A DNA stretch of 64,000 nucleotides from Cupriavidus basilensis (GCF_008801925.2 NZ_CP062803.1:620001-684000); one strand, 5' to 3'; positions 17,448 to 26,129 are shown, numbered from the stretch's first letter. The notes: generated by a model from the letters alone, not told the origin. Program-made: numbers and translations.

Positions 17448-18647
17448 CTATTGGCCCAGCGTGTCCACCGCCTGGCGTCCCAGCGCGGGATCATCGGTGA
17501 AAAAGCCGTCGATGCCAGCGGCGAGGAAGGCTTGCACCTCGCGCACCATGCCGCTGGGGCTGCGCGTGGCATCGTCGCCGCCGGTGCGCAGGTTGCGCGG
17601 CAGGAAGGTGTTCTCAGGACGGAAGGTATAGGGATGGACCAGCAAGCCAGCCGCATGCGCGTTGCGCACCAGCGCGGTCGGCGTGCCGAGGTTGCCATTG
17701 ACGTCACGGGGCACGACGCTGGACTTCTCCGGGCCGATGCCGCTGGCGTAGCTGGCCACTTCGCGCAACCCGATCGGCGTCATCATGTCGGCGTAGGTGC
17801 GGGTGTCGCCGGCCAGGCGCCAGTCGGCAGGCCGGCTCTTCGCGCCGCCCATCAATTGGATCAGCTTCACATTAGGCATGCCCTGGGCCAGACGCTGGCG
17901 CATCTCGCGCAAGTTGCCGGTCTCGAACGACTGCACGAACACCGGCGCGCTGCGCGTGTACGCATGGGCTTGCAGCGTGGCCACCAGCTTCTCCTCCAGC
18001 GGCAGGCCGATGCCGCGGAAATAGCTCGGATGCTTGGTTTCCGGGTACAGGCCGATCACGCGGCCGCTGCGTTGCGATGCCTTGGCCACCAGATCGATGA
18101 TTTCGTCGAAGGTGGGGATCTCGAACTTGTCGTTGTACTGGGTATTGGCCTTGCGCACCTGCGCGATACGCTCGCGCGCGCGCAGCGTCTTGAGCTCGGC
18201 CAGCGTGAAATCTTCGGTGAACCAGCCATCCAGGCGTTCGCCGTCGATCACCTTGATGCGCTTGCGGCTGGCGAACTGGGGCAGCTCCGCCACGTTGGTC
18301 GTGGTGCCGATCTCGTTCTCGTGCCGGGCCACCAGCACGCCATCGCGCGTCATCACCAGGTCGGGTTCCACCACGTCGGCACCGTCGTCGATGGCGCGTT
18401 GGTAGGACGCCAGCGTGTGCTCAGGGCGCAGCGCACTCGCGCCGCGATGCCCGATCACCAGCGCCTTGGGCACGGCCGGGGCCGGGCCAGGGGCCGGGGC
18501 TGCCGGGGCTGCTGCCGGGGCAGTGGCCACGGGCGGCGGCGCGGCGCAGCCGGCGAGAACCGCGGCAGCCAGCGCGGACAACAGCGCCGGCAAGCGTGCG
18601 GAGCGGGGCGGATTCAAGGCGCGGAACGCGCGAGGCGAGCGGAGCAT
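17448..18647 (-). CDS. glpQ: Lipoprotein glycerophosphodiester phosphodiesterase
   Basis: 399 residues. It hydrolyses glycerophosphodiesters to glycerol-3-phosphate and an alcohol. The N-terminus is a lipoprotein signal with LAGC (C34), then an Ala/Pro-rich linker (about 35-60). The GDPD domain starts with IGHRGASALRPEHTLASYQRAI (catalytic H67) and VEPDLVMTRDGVLVARHE (metal-binding Glu and second His). It is longer than cytosolic UgpQ and closer to periplasmic GlpQ. It sits between ruvC and ruvA, an unexpected neighbour for an envelope enzyme. Confidence 0.9.
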   Translation of the reverse strand: MLRSPRAFRALNPPRSARLPALLSALAAAVLAGCAAPPPVATAPAAAPAAPAPGPAPAVPKALVIGHRGASALRPEHTLASYQRAIDDGADVVEPDLVMTRDGVLVARHENEIGTTTNVAELPQFASRKRIKVIDGERLDGWFTEDFTLAELKTLRARERIAQVRKANTQYNDKFEIPTFDEIIDLVAKASQRSGRVIGLYPETKHPSYFRGIGLPLEEKLVATLQAHAYTRSAPVFVQSFETGNLREMRQRLAQGMPNVKLIQLMGGAKSRPADWRLAGDTRTYADMMTPIGLREVASYASGIGPEKSSVVPRDVNGNLGTPTALVRNAHAAGLLVHPYTFRPENTFLPRNLRTGGDDATRSPSGMVREVQAFLAAGIDGFFTDDPALGRQAVDTLGQ

Positions 18648-18725
18648 GCGGCATCCTTTGACGGGCGATCGCTCGATTGTAGGAGACTTGAAGGTGCCAG
18701 CGGCGGCTTGGCTGCCTGGGCTCGC

Positions 18726-19271
18726 TCAGCCGATCAGCCGCCCGCGGCGTACCCGCATGCCCTTGCGCACCAGTTCCGGGGCCAGCCCGGTCAGGGCGGT
18801 GAGCGTGTTGCTGCCATTGGCATGGCAGATTGCCATGCCCAGGGCATCCGCCGCGTCGGAACTGGGACGTCCCGTCAGGCTCAACAGGCGCATCACCATT
18901 TCCTGCACCTGTTCCTTGTTGGCACGGCCGTAGCCGACCACCGCCACCTTCAACTGAAGTGCCGTGTACTCGAACACCGGCAGGCCATGCGTGACCAGCC
19001 CGCAGATCGCCGCGCCGCGGGCCTGGCCAAGCAACAGCGTGGATTGCGGGTTGACGTTGACGAATACCTTCTCGATTGCGGCGCAATCGGGCGCGTAGGT
19101 GCGGGTGACTTCGCTGATGCCGTCGAAGAGGGTTTTCAGCCTGGCAGGCAGGCCGCTGTCGCCGTCGCTCTTGATGGTGCCGGAGGCGATGTAGGTTAGC
19201 TTGTTGCCGTGCTTTTCCAGCACGCCGAAGCCGGTGGTACGGAGGCCGGGGTCGATGCCGAGGATACGCAT
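18726..19271 (-). CDS. ruvC: Holliday junction resolvase RuvC
   Basis: 181 residues. RuvC cuts four-way junctions symmetrically. The first catalytic aspartate is in [17 protein letters not shown]; the acidic residue in [11 protein letters not shown] and the C-terminal [12 protein letters not shown] pair complete the active site. The gene starts right beside the structured repeat: a G-tract begins only 24 bases upstream of its ATG. Confidence 0.98.
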   Translation of the reverse strand: MRILGIDPGLRTTGFGVLEKHGNKLTYIASGTIKSDGDSGLPARLKTLFDGISEVTRTYAPDCAAIEKVFVNVNPQSTLLLGQARGAAICGLVTHGLPVFEYTALQLKVAVVGYGRANKEQVQEMVMRLLSLTGRPSSDAADALGMAICHANGSNTLTALTGLAPELVRKGMRVRRGRLIG

Positions 19272-19294
19272 GGGGGTCGGGCTCGGCTTTTGAT

Positions 19295-19650
19295 GGGTGA
19301 TGGGGGATTGTAACGTTGGGAGGGTGGGGGTGGCTGCAATTGCCTATTGTCAAAAGCAACTGCAGTTTCACCACCCCTGCGGGGCGGCGACCTACTTTCT
19401 TGTCTTGCCAAGAAAGTAGGCAAAGAAGGCGCGCCGGATGGGGCGACTACCCCCTCGGGCTTCGGCGAAAAGAGCGGCCGGGACCCAAACTCGCATCGCC
19501 TTAAGGCGATACTCAGACATGGGTCCCTCTTTTCCGCTCTTTTCGCCGAAGCCCGAGGCGCCCCATACGGCCTTGGCACACCTTGACGGCTCGCTTCGCA
19601 TCGCGTTGGGGTGATTCCCGCCCTTCGAGCGGGAATCACGGCTACACCGA
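19295..19650 (+). repeat. Structured repeat, copy A
   Basis: G-tract at 19295-19330, spacer, then hairpins. Short stem 19370-19387; H2 at 19391-19420 (11-bp stem, CCTACTTTCTT/AAGAAAGTAGG). The long hairpin H3 pairs 19438-19445 with 19559-19566, 19453-19477 with 19534-19558 (25 bp perfect) and 19480-19486 with 19521-19527. Its apex is the perfect palindrome ATCGCCTTAAGGCGAT (19495-19510). H4 pairs 19611-19621 with 19629-19639. The tail ends CTACACCGA. Three further copies lie at 36.2, 36.6 and 47.4/48.8 kb. Short open frames inside it are unlikely to be genes. Confidence 0.85.
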
Positions 19651-19676
19651 TCGGTTGATCTTGCCGTTGGTTGGCT

Positions 19677-19702
19677 CCCCTCTCCCACTTGTGGGAGAGG
19701 GG
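19677..19702 (-). terminator. Possible purH terminator hairpin
   Basis: CCCCTCTCCC (19677-19686) pairs perfectly with GGGAGAGGGG (19693-19702) around a 6-nt loop. It lies downstream of purH on the minus strand. There is no T-run, so it may be a REP-like hairpin that stabilises the 3' end rather than a strict intrinsic terminator. Confidence 0.45.
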
Positions 19703-19727
19703 CCGGGGGAGAGGGCGGGCGCTTGCT

Positions 19728-19759
19728 ATGCCGCGATGCCGCGATGCCGCGATGCCGCG
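19728..19759. repeat. Tandem repeat of ATGCCGCG, four units
   Basis: Four exact 8-bp units run from 19728 to 19759, followed by a partial unit (ATGCGC). The tract is just after the purH stop and outside any gene, so it could vary in copy number without harming a protein. Confidence 0.85.
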
Positions 19760-19785
19760 ATGCGCTCAAATGCCCGGCCCGGACC

Positions 19786-21360
19786 TCAATGACGGAAGTG
19801 GCGCACGCCGGTCAACACCATCGCGATATTGCGCTCGTCGGCGGCGGCGATCACTTCGTCGTCGCGCATCGAGCCGCCCGGCTGGATGACGCAGGTGGCG
19901 CCTGCGTCCACCACTACGTCCAGGCCGTCGCGGAACGGGAAGAAGGCGTCCGATGCCACGGCCGAGCCCGCCAGCGTGAGGCCGGCGTTCTGCGCCTTGA
20001 TGCTGGCGATGCGGGCCGAGTCCACGCGGCTCATCTGGCCGGCGCCGACGCCTAGCGTCATGCCGCCGCCACAGAACACGATGGCGTTAGACTTGACGAA
20101 CTTGGCCACGCGCCAGGCGAACATCAGGTCGTCCATTTCCTTGGGCGTGGGCTGGCGCTTGGTCACCACGCGCAGTTCGTCACGCTGGACGTTCCTGGCG
20201 TCGGGGCTTTGCACCAGCAGGCCGCCGCCGACGCGCTTGAAGTCATACGGGTTGAGGCCGTTGCCCAGCGGGATTTCCAGCAGGCGCACGTTCTGCTTGG
20301 CGGCAAACACGGCGCGCGCGCCGGCGCTGAACGACGGGGCGATCAGCACTTCGACGAACTGCTTGGCCACGGCCTGGGCGGCGGCTTCGTCCAGCTCGAC
20401 GTTGAAGGCGATGATGCCGCCGAAGGCCGAGGTCGAGTCGGTCTTGAGGGCTTTTTCGTAGGCTTCCAGCGCGTTGGCGCCGACTGCCACGCCGCACGGG
20501 TTGGCGTGCTTGATGATCACGCAGGCCGCGCCGGTGGCAGCGCCGAAGGTCTTGACGCATTCCCATGCCGCGTCGGCGTCGGCGATGTTGTTGTACGACA
20601 GTTCCTTGCCTTGCAACTGCGTGTAGTTGGCCAGCGCGCCGTCGGAGGCTTTCAGGTCGCGGTAGAAGGCGGCCGACTGGTGCGGGTTCTCGCCATAGCG
20701 CATTTCCTGCACCTTCTCGAAGGCCAGGTTCAGCGTCTGCGGGTAGGCGCTGCGGGTCTGGTGCGCCTTGTCCGCGCCGAGGCTGGTCAGGTAGTTGGTG
20801 ATGGCGCCGTCGTACTGCGCGGTGTGGGCGAACACCTTGGTGGCCAGGCGGAAGTTGGTGTCATAGCCGACGCTGTTGGCGTTGGCGCGCATTTCTTCCA
20901 GCACCGGCGCGTAGTCGGCCGGGTCCACGATGACGGTGACGTCGCGGTGGTTCTTGGCGGCCGAGCGCAGCATGGTGGGGCCACCGATGTCGATGTTCTC
21001 GATGGCGTCCGGCAGCGAGCAGTCATCCTTGGCCACGGTTTGCTGGAACGGGTACAGGTTCACGACCAGCAGGTCGATGGTGGGGATGTTGTGCTCGGCG
21101 AGCGCCGCCATGTGCTCGGGCAGGTCGCGGCGGGCCAGGATGCCGCCGTGCACTTTCGGGTGCAGGGTCTTGACGCGGCCATCGAGCATTTCGGGGAAAC
21201 CGGTGTAGTCGGCCACCTCCGTGACGGGCAGGCCGGCATCGGCCAGCAGCTTGGCGGTGCCGCCGGTGGAGAGCAGCGCGACGCCGAGCGAGTTGAGCTC
21301 GCGGGCAAATTCGACGATGCCGGTCTTGTCGGATACGGAGAGGAGGGCTTGCTTGATCAT
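19786..21360 (-). CDS. purH: Bifunctional AICAR transformylase/IMP cyclohydrolase
   Basis: 524 residues from [14 protein letters not shown] at 21360; the frame opens 7 residues earlier. PurH performs the last two steps of IMP synthesis. The N-terminal cyclohydrolase domain shows [19 protein letters not shown] and [15 protein letters not shown]; the transformylase domain has the [13 protein letters not shown] and [14 protein letters not shown] motifs. It lies 17 bases after fis, in the order dusB-fis-purH. Confidence 0.98.
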   Translation of the reverse strand: MIKQALLSVSDKTGIVEFARELNSLGVALLSTGGTAKLLADAGLPVTEVADYTGFPEMLDGRVKTLHPKVHGGILARRDLPEHMAALAEHNIPTIDLLVVNLYPFQQTVAKDDCSLPDAIENIDIGGPTMLRSAAKNHRDVTVIVDPADYAPVLEEMRANANSVGYDTNFRLATKVFAHTAQYDGAITNYLTSLGADKAHQTRSAYPQTLNLAFEKVQEMRYGENPHQSAAFYRDLKASDGALANYTQLQGKELSYNNIADADAAWECVKTFGAATGAACVIIKHANPCGVAVGANALEAYEKALKTDSTSAFGGIIAFNVELDEAAAQAVAKQFVEVLIAPSFSAGARAVFAAKQNVRLLEIPLGNGLNPYDFKRVGGGLLVQSPDARNVQRDELRVVTKRQPTPKEMDDLMFAWRVAKFVKSNAIVFCGGGMTLGVGAGQMSRVDSARIASIKAQNAGLTLAGSAVASDAFFPFRDGLDVVVDAGATCVIQPGGSMRDDEVIAAADERNIAMVLTGVRHFRH

Positions 21361-21377
21361 GGCTATGGGGAGACGCT

Positions 21378-21611
21378 TCAAAGTAAACCGTGCTGCTGCA
21401 ACTTCTTGCGCAGCGTATTGCGATTGATGCCCAGGTAGGCTGCCGCGAGCGACTGGTTGCGCTCGGCGCGCGCCATCACTGCTTCCAGCAGTGGCCGTTC
21501 CACGGCTTCGAGCACCATGTTGTACATATTCGACGGCTCTTCACCGTCCAGGTCGCGAAAGTAGGCACCCAGGCTGTCCCGGATGCACTGGTCGATAGCG
21601 TTGCGGCTCAT
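21378..21611 (-). CDS. fis: DNA-binding protein Fis
   Basis: 77 residues, shorter than the 98 of Escherichia coli Fis as is usual for betaproteobacteria. The C-terminal helix-turn-helix [20 protein letters not shown] is intact. Fis is a nucleoid-shaping, growth-phase regulator. Its ATG overlaps the dusB stop by four bases (ATGA), indicating translational coupling. Confidence 0.96.
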   Translation of the reverse strand: MSRNAIDQCIRDSLGAYFRDLDGEEPSNMYNMVLEAVERPLLEAVMARAERNQSLAAAYLGINRNTLRKKLQQHGLL

Positions 21612-22702
21612 GCGGCAAGCAACTCCCCGTTATTGTTGTTGTTCGACTTGTTGCGTTTCTCGTCGTCGGCATCATCCGTGCCGTCCGCGCCGTCTTCCAC
21701 ATAGACCAGGCGCTCGGACAGCAGCGCCTGCTCATCGAAGTATTCGTTGACCGCGGCGAGCTGGGCCGTGGTGCTGTCCAGCGTGTTCATGCGGTGGCGG
21801 AACAGGTTGGCGCCGGCCAGGCCGCGCGTGTACCAGGCAATGTGCTTGCGCGCGGTGCGCACGCCGGTGAACTCGCCGTAGAAGTCGTAGTGGTCTTCCA
21901 GGTGCGCGTTCATGATGGCGCGGATCTCGGCCACTTCCGGCGACGGCAGCAGCTCGCCGGTGGCCAGGTAGTGCTCGATCTCGCGGAACAGCCAGGGCCG
22001 GCCCTGCGCCGCGCGGCCGATCATGATGGCGTCGGCGCCGGTCACGGCCAGCACATGCTTGGCTTTTTGCGGTGTGGTGACGTCGCCGTTGGCGACCACG
22101 GGGATGGACAGCGCTGCCTTGACCGCGGCAATGGTCTCGTACTCGGCTTCGCCCTTGTACAGGTCGGCGCGCGTGCGCCCATGCACGGTGAGCATGCTGA
22201 TGCCGGCGTCTTCCACCATGCGCGCGATGCGAAGCGCATTGCGGTTCTGGCGGTCCCAGCCGGTACGGATCTTGAGCGTGACGGGCACGCGCGGATCGAC
22301 CTCGGCCACGGCGGCGACCACCGCCTGGACGATGCGCACAACCAGCGGCTCGTTTTGCAGCAGCGCCGAGCCGGCGGCCACATTGCACACCTTCTTGGCC
22401 GGGCAGCCCATGTTGATGTCGATGATCTGCGCGCCGCGCTCCACGTTGTGGCGTGCAGCCTCCGCCATCATGGCCGGCTCGGCGCCGGCGATCTGCACCG
22501 CGATGGGTTCGACTTCGCCCGTGTGGTTGGCGCGCCGCATGGTCTTCTCGCTCTTCCACAGCTGTGCGTTGGAGGCGACCATTTCGGACACCGCATAGCC
22601 CGCGCCCAGCCGTTTGCACAGCTGGCGGAATGGCCGGTCCGTCACACCGGCCATGGGCGCGACGAACAGGTTGTTGCGGAGTTGGTGCGGTCCGATTTGC
22701 AC
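21608..22702 (-). CDS. dusB: tRNA-dihydrouridine synthase B
   Basis: 364 residues from a GTG at 22702 (MQIGPHQLRNN). The longer open frame upstream has no plausible sequence and I reject it. DusB is a flavoenzyme reducing uridines in the tRNA D-loop. Motifs: VAPMAGVTDRPFR, INMGCPAKKVCN (catalytic Cys nearby), GWDRQNRNA, VHGRTRADLYKG and GADAIMIGRAAQGRPW. The C-terminus is unusual: after the core comes an acidic stretch and a run of five asparagines before the end. Overlaps fis by 4 bases. Confidence 0.95.
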   Translation of the reverse strand: MQIGPHQLRNNLFVAPMAGVTDRPFRQLCKRLGAGYAVSEMVASNAQLWKSEKTMRRANHTGEVEPIAVQIAGAEPAMMAEAARHNVERGAQIIDINMGCPAKKVCNVAAGSALLQNEPLVVRIVQAVVAAVAEVDPRVPVTLKIRTGWDRQNRNALRIARMVEDAGISMLTVHGRTRADLYKGEAEYETIAAVKAALSIPVVANGDVTTPQKAKHVLAVTGADAIMIGRAAQGRPWLFREIEHYLATGELLPSPEVAEIRAIMNAHLEDHYDFYGEFTGVRTARKHIAWYTRGLAGANLFRHRMNTLDSTTAQLAAVNEYFDEQALLSERLVYVEDGADGTDDADDEKRNKSNNNNNGELLAA

Positions 22703-22726
22703 GATAGCGACTGTAGCGACTGACGA

Positions 22727-22745
22727 GGGGCCGCAAGGCGGCCCC
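22727..22745 (-). other. GC-rich hairpin in the dusB leader
   Basis: GGGGCCGC (22727-22734) pairs exactly with GCGGCCCC (22738-22745) around three bases, about 25 bases upstream of the dusB GTG. It could be a 5'-UTR hairpin or the end of the upstream transcript; no T-run follows. Confidence 0.4.
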
Positions 22746-22847
22746 GCAACTAGACAAAAATGAAAATGGCATGCCCTGCCGAAACAGTGCTCGGCGCCAT
22801 TCAGTGGGCATGTGTGAGGGCAGGATTTTACCGCCAAACGACCCGGG

Positions 22848-22866
22848 TTGCTCAAGATTTGAGCAA
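22848..22866. other. 8-bp dyad between the UbiH-like gene and dusB
   Basis: TTGCTCAA (22848-22855) is the exact inverse of TTGAGCAA (22859-22866) with a 3-bp centre. It has no T-run on either strand, so a protein-binding site is as likely as an RNA hairpin. The rest of 22746-22931 holds no gene that I can support. Confidence 0.35.
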
Positions 22867-22931
22867 ATATTGCACCGGGCTGGCTTGCAAACCATGTTGA
22901 CAACGGGGCCGCCGGCGGCCCTTGGCAGCCT

Positions 22932-24179
22932 TTAGCGGCGCATGCCGTACATCATCTGGCGCGCCAGCGCGTCCTTGAGCGGCCCCAGGCAAGCGAGCGC
23001 CGCCAGGGACGCCCCACGCGCGTGGGCAGCGAGCGGGTAGGAGACGCCAAACACGCGCGGCAGCAGGTCGGTCACGCCGATGGTGACGGCCCGATCCAGC
23101 TTTTGTTGCGCCGCAAACGCCTGCAAGGCCTGCGGGCTGCAGTCGGCACGCAGCGCGAGCGCCAGGGCAAAGGCGTCGCGCAGGCCGAGGTTGAGGCCCT
23201 GGCCGGCTACCGGATGTAGCGTCTGCGCCGCATTGCCGACCGCTACCACGCGGCCCTGCACGGTGACGGGCGCCGCGTTCAGCCCGAGCGGGAAGGCATG
23301 GCGCTTGCCAATGCCGGTGAAGCGGCCCATGCGCGGGCCGAAGGCTTGTTCCAGTTCGGCAAGGAACTCGCCGTCGGGCAGCGCGAGCCGGCGGGCCGCT
23401 TGTTCCGGCGGGCAGCACCAGACCAGGGCGTAGCCGGGCGTGCCGTGCTCTTCATGCGGCAGCAGCGCCAGCGGCCCCTCCTCGGTAAAGCGCTCCCAGG
23501 CCCAGCCGGGCTGCGGGCGCGAGCAGGCCACGTGGGCCACGATGGCGGTCTGCCCATAGTCACGCCGGTATTTCCGGCCCTGCACGCCACGCTGCGCGCG
23601 GGTGGACTGCTGGTGGAACAGGCCGCCTTCGGCCTGCACCACCAGGCGCGCGCCGAAGGCGGCGGGCAGCTGGTCATGCCCATGGCCGGAAAGGCGCACC
23701 AGGCTGGCTGCAGCCGTATCGGGGCCAGATTGCTCCAGGTGATCGATGCGCGTTTCGTAGACCCGTATCAGGCGTTCGCCAGCGGGGGCGGGGCTGGCCT
23801 GGACGGCCTGGGCCAGCGCACGCTCGAGTGCCTCGCACAATTCGCCGTAGCGCACCACATAGCCCAGCGCGGGTACGTCGTAGTCGTGGCTGTGGAGCTT
23901 GACATGGCCGAACCGCCCGCGTTGCGACACATGGATATGCTCGATCGGGGTGACCGCGCGGGGCCACGCGCCGATCTGCTCGAGCAGCTGGCGGCTGCCG
24001 TAGGACAGCGCGATGGCGCGCGGATCGCGGGATGCGCGCGCCGGCGTGGCGGCGTCGATCAAGGTCAGGCGCCACGGACTCTTGCGCAGCAACAGGCAGG
24101 CCAGCGCTAGGCCGACCGGCCCTGCGCCGACGATGGCGATATCCGTGTCCGCGCAGGCTTCAGTGCTTGCCGGGCTCAT
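22932..24179 (-). CDS. UbiH/VisC-family FAD-dependent monooxygenase
   Basis: 415 residues from MSPASTEAC at 24179; the frame opens 15 residues earlier. FAD-binding IVGAGPVGLALACLLL opens the protein, and the late GNAAQTLHPVAGQGLNLGLRDA is the signature of ubiquinone-biosynthesis hydroxylases. One aromatic ring hydroxylation in ubiquinone synthesis is the likely role, but the position (C4, C5 or C6) cannot be told from the sequence. It overlaps the preceding gene by 20 bases, and that gene overlaps pepP, so these form one operon, as pepP-ubiH do in enterobacteria. Confidence 0.9.
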   Translation of the reverse strand: MSPASTEACADTDIAIVGAGPVGLALACLLLRKSPWRLTLIDAATPARASRDPRAIALSYGSRQLLEQIGAWPRAVTPIEHIHVSQRGRFGHVKLHSHDYDVPALGYVVRYGELCEALERALAQAVQASPAPAGERLIRVYETRIDHLEQSGPDTAAASLVRLSGHGHDQLPAAFGARLVVQAEGGLFHQQSTRAQRGVQGRKYRRDYGQTAIVAHVACSRPQPGWAWERFTEEGPLALLPHEEHGTPGYALVWCCPPEQAARRLALPDGEFLAELEQAFGPRMGRFTGIGKRHAFPLGLNAAPVTVQGRVVAVGNAAQTLHPVAGQGLNLGLRDAFALALALRADCSPQALQAFAAQQKLDRAVTIGVTDLLPRVFGVSYPLAAHARGASLAALACLGPLKDALARQMMYGMRR

Positions 24180-24669
24180 GCGCGCTGCCTGGCTGGGCGA
24201 CGGGGTTGCTATCGTTGCTCGCATCGCCCATGGCGCCGGAGTCCACCGGCAGTGCGCCGCGTTTCCAGCAATTGGCGTCGGTGCGGTGCTTGCCCGCCGC
24301 CGCGTCGCTCAGGGCGTTGTCCAGCTTCTGCTGGTTGAAGCCGGGAAATGCCTGCAGGCGTTCCACCAGCGCCGCATGGTTAGCCGCGTCGAGCGGTACC
24401 ACGCAGCCCCGGGGCGTGCCGTCGGCCTTGGGGTCTCCCACCAGGATCAGCCAGGCCTTCCCGGCCCATGGCTCGCGGTTCGAGACCCGCACCACCACGC
24501 GTTCGATCACGTCCCATTCGAGTTCTTCGCGCTGGCCATCGGGGCGATGCACGACCAGGCGGTCATCGTAGAGGTTGACCACGAACGGTTGCGCGGGATC
24601 GACGGCGCGTGCGCGGCTGGTCTGTGGGCGCTCGCCGCTCGGAAGTATCTTGCGTAGCCAACTGATCAT
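24160..24669 (-). CDS. Conserved hypothetical protein between pepP and ubiH-like gene
   Basis: 169 residues, no signal peptide. The first half alternates charged and hydrophobic residues (FVVNLYDDRLVVHRPDGQ, then ELEWDVIERVVVRVSNREPW) and suggests a small beta-rich domain; FNQQKLDNALSDAAAGKH follows, and the last 40 residues look disordered. Start overlaps pepP (ATGA) and its end overlaps the monooxygenase start, so it is translationally coupled to both. I do not recognise the family by name. Confidence 0.7.
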   Translation of the reverse strand: MISWLRKILPSGERPQTSRARAVDPAQPFVVNLYDDRLVVHRPDGQREELEWDVIERVVVRVSNREPWAGKAWLILVGDPKADGTPRGCVVPLDAANHAALVERLQAFPGFNQQKLDNALSDAAAGKHRTDANCWKRGALPVDSGAMGDASNDSNPVAQPGSAHEPGKH

Positions 24670-26048
24670 CGTGTACCTCCCGCGTCGCGCATCAGCGCCT
24701 CGATTTCGTCCGCCTTGACCGGCACGCCGCGCGTCATCAGCTCGCAGCCGCCCTCGGTGACAACCGCATCGTCTTCGATGCGGATGCCGATATGCCAGAA
24801 GCGCTCCGGCACTTCCGGTGCCGGGCGCACGTAGATGCCGGGCTCCACCGTCAGCACCATGCCGGGCGCGAGCGGACGCCAGGCGCGTTCGCCCTCGGCC
24901 GGCGCGGCGCCGGGCACGCGGTACTCGCCCACGTCATGCACGTCCATGCCCAGCCAGTGGCCGGTGCGGTGCATGTAGAACTGGCGGTAGCTGCCGCTGG
25001 CGAGTACCTCGTCCAGGCCGCCGCAACGGTTCGCGTCGAGCAGGCCGGTATCAAGCATGCCTTGCGCCAGCACCCGCGTGGCGGCGTCGTGCGGCACGTT
25101 GTAGGGCACGCCGGGGCGGGTCTCGGCGATGGCGGCTTCCTGCGCGGCCAGCACCAGGTCGTACAGCTCGCGCTGGGCTGGCGAGAAGCGGCCGGAGACG
25201 GGGAAGGTGCGGGTGATGTCGGACGCGTAGCCATCGAGTTCGCAGCCGGCGTCGATCAGGCACAGGTCGCCGTCGCGCAGCTCGGCGGGGCCGGCACGGT
25301 AGTGCAGCACGCAGGCATTGGGGCCGGTGGCGACGATCGAGTTGTAGGCGACGCTTTGCGCACCGTGGCGGCGGAATTCGTAGAGCAGCTCGGCTTCCAG
25401 GTGGTATTCGCGCAGGCCCTCGCGCGAAGCGCGCATGGCGCGCACATGGGCCTGGGCCGAGATCTCGGCGGCGCGGCGCATGGTGGCGATCTCGCCGGCG
25501 TCCTTGAACAAGCGCATCTCGTCGAGGATGGTGCGGATATCGATCGCCGTCGATGGCGCGGTCACGCCGGCACGGCCTTGCATGCGCACCGTTTCGAGCC
25601 AGCGCCGCACCTGCATGTCGGTGCGGGTGTTGGCGGCCAGCGGGTAGGCCACCACGGCGTGGTTGGCCAGCAGCGAGGGCAGCACCGCGTCGATTTCCTC
25701 GACCGAATGTGCCTCGTCGAAGCCGAAGGCCGCCTGTGCGCCTTCCGGGCCATAGCGGAAGCCATCCCAGATCTCGCGCTCCTCGTGCTTGGGGCGGCAG
25801 AACAGGATGCTGCGTTCGGCGCCGCCCGCTTGCGCCACCAGGACCAGCACGGCCTCTGGCTCGGTAAAGCCGGTCAGGTAATAGAAATAGCTGTCGTGGC
25901 GATAGGGATAGTCGCTATCGCGGTTGCGCATGGCTTCCGGCGCGGTGGGCAGGATCGCCACGCCGCCGCCGGCGGCGCGCAATTGCTGCAGCACGCGGGC
26001 GCGCCGGTCGCGACAGGCGAGAAGGAGGGCGGAGTCGGGTGCGGACAT
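24666..26048 (-). CDS. pepP: Xaa-Pro aminopeptidase (aminopeptidase P)
   Basis: 460 residues from the ATG at 26048; a GTG four codons upstream is also possible. It removes N-terminal residues before proline. The N-terminal domain has RNRDSDYPYRHDSYFYYLTGF. The pita-bread catalytic domain shows LCLIDAGCELDGYASDITRTFPV (two metal aspartates), HRTGHWLGMDVHDVG, MVLTVEPGIYV and the final acidic ligand in IRIEDDAVVTEGG. Cytosolic, dimanganese enzyme. Confidence 0.95.
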   Translation of the reverse strand: MSAPDSALLLACRDRRARVLQQLRAAGGGVAILPTAPEAMRNRDSDYPYRHDSYFYYLTGFTEPEAVLVLVAQAGGAERSILFCRPKHEEREIWDGFRYGPEGAQAAFGFDEAHSVEEIDAVLPSLLANHAVVAYPLAANTRTDMQVRRWLETVRMQGRAGVTAPSTAIDIRTILDEMRLFKDAGEIATMRRAAEISAQAHVRAMRASREGLREYHLEAELLYEFRRHGAQSVAYNSIVATGPNACVLHYRAGPAELRDGDLCLIDAGCELDGYASDITRTFPVSGRFSPAQRELYDLVLAAQEAAIAETRPGVPYNVPHDAATRVLAQGMLDTGLLDANRCGGLDEVLASGSYRQFYMHRTGHWLGMDVHDVGEYRVPGAAPAEGERAWRPLAPGMVLTVEPGIYVRPAPEVPERFWHIGIRIEDDAVVTEGGCELMTRGVPVKADEIEALMRDAGGTR

Positions 26049-26129
26049 GTGTTGGGCCACGTGGATGGGGAATAGGGCGATTCTAACGCCGCCGGATTGC
26101 CGGCGCGGGGCTGGACTGGCCGGGCCCGT

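Noticed and set aside
16845-19199. 784-codon plus-strand open frame across ruvA, the phosphodiesterase and ruvC
   Set aside because: It is antisense to three recognised genes and has His/Gln/Gly-rich composition typical of reverse-strand shadows in GC-rich DNA.
19728-19764. CRISPR-like direct repeats
   Set aside because: Units are 8 bp and contiguous with no spacers, so a simple tandem repeat.
19316-19769. Short open frames inside the repeat copies (starting e.g. MSKATAVS, MSCQESRQ)
   Set aside because: They exist in several frames on both strands of each copy because the repeat lacks stops; structure, not coding, is conserved.
22703-22903. N-terminal extension of dusB by 67 codons
   Set aside because: The extra sequence is Cys/His/Pro-rich without family similarity and contains the leader hairpin; GTG at 22702 gives the normal start.
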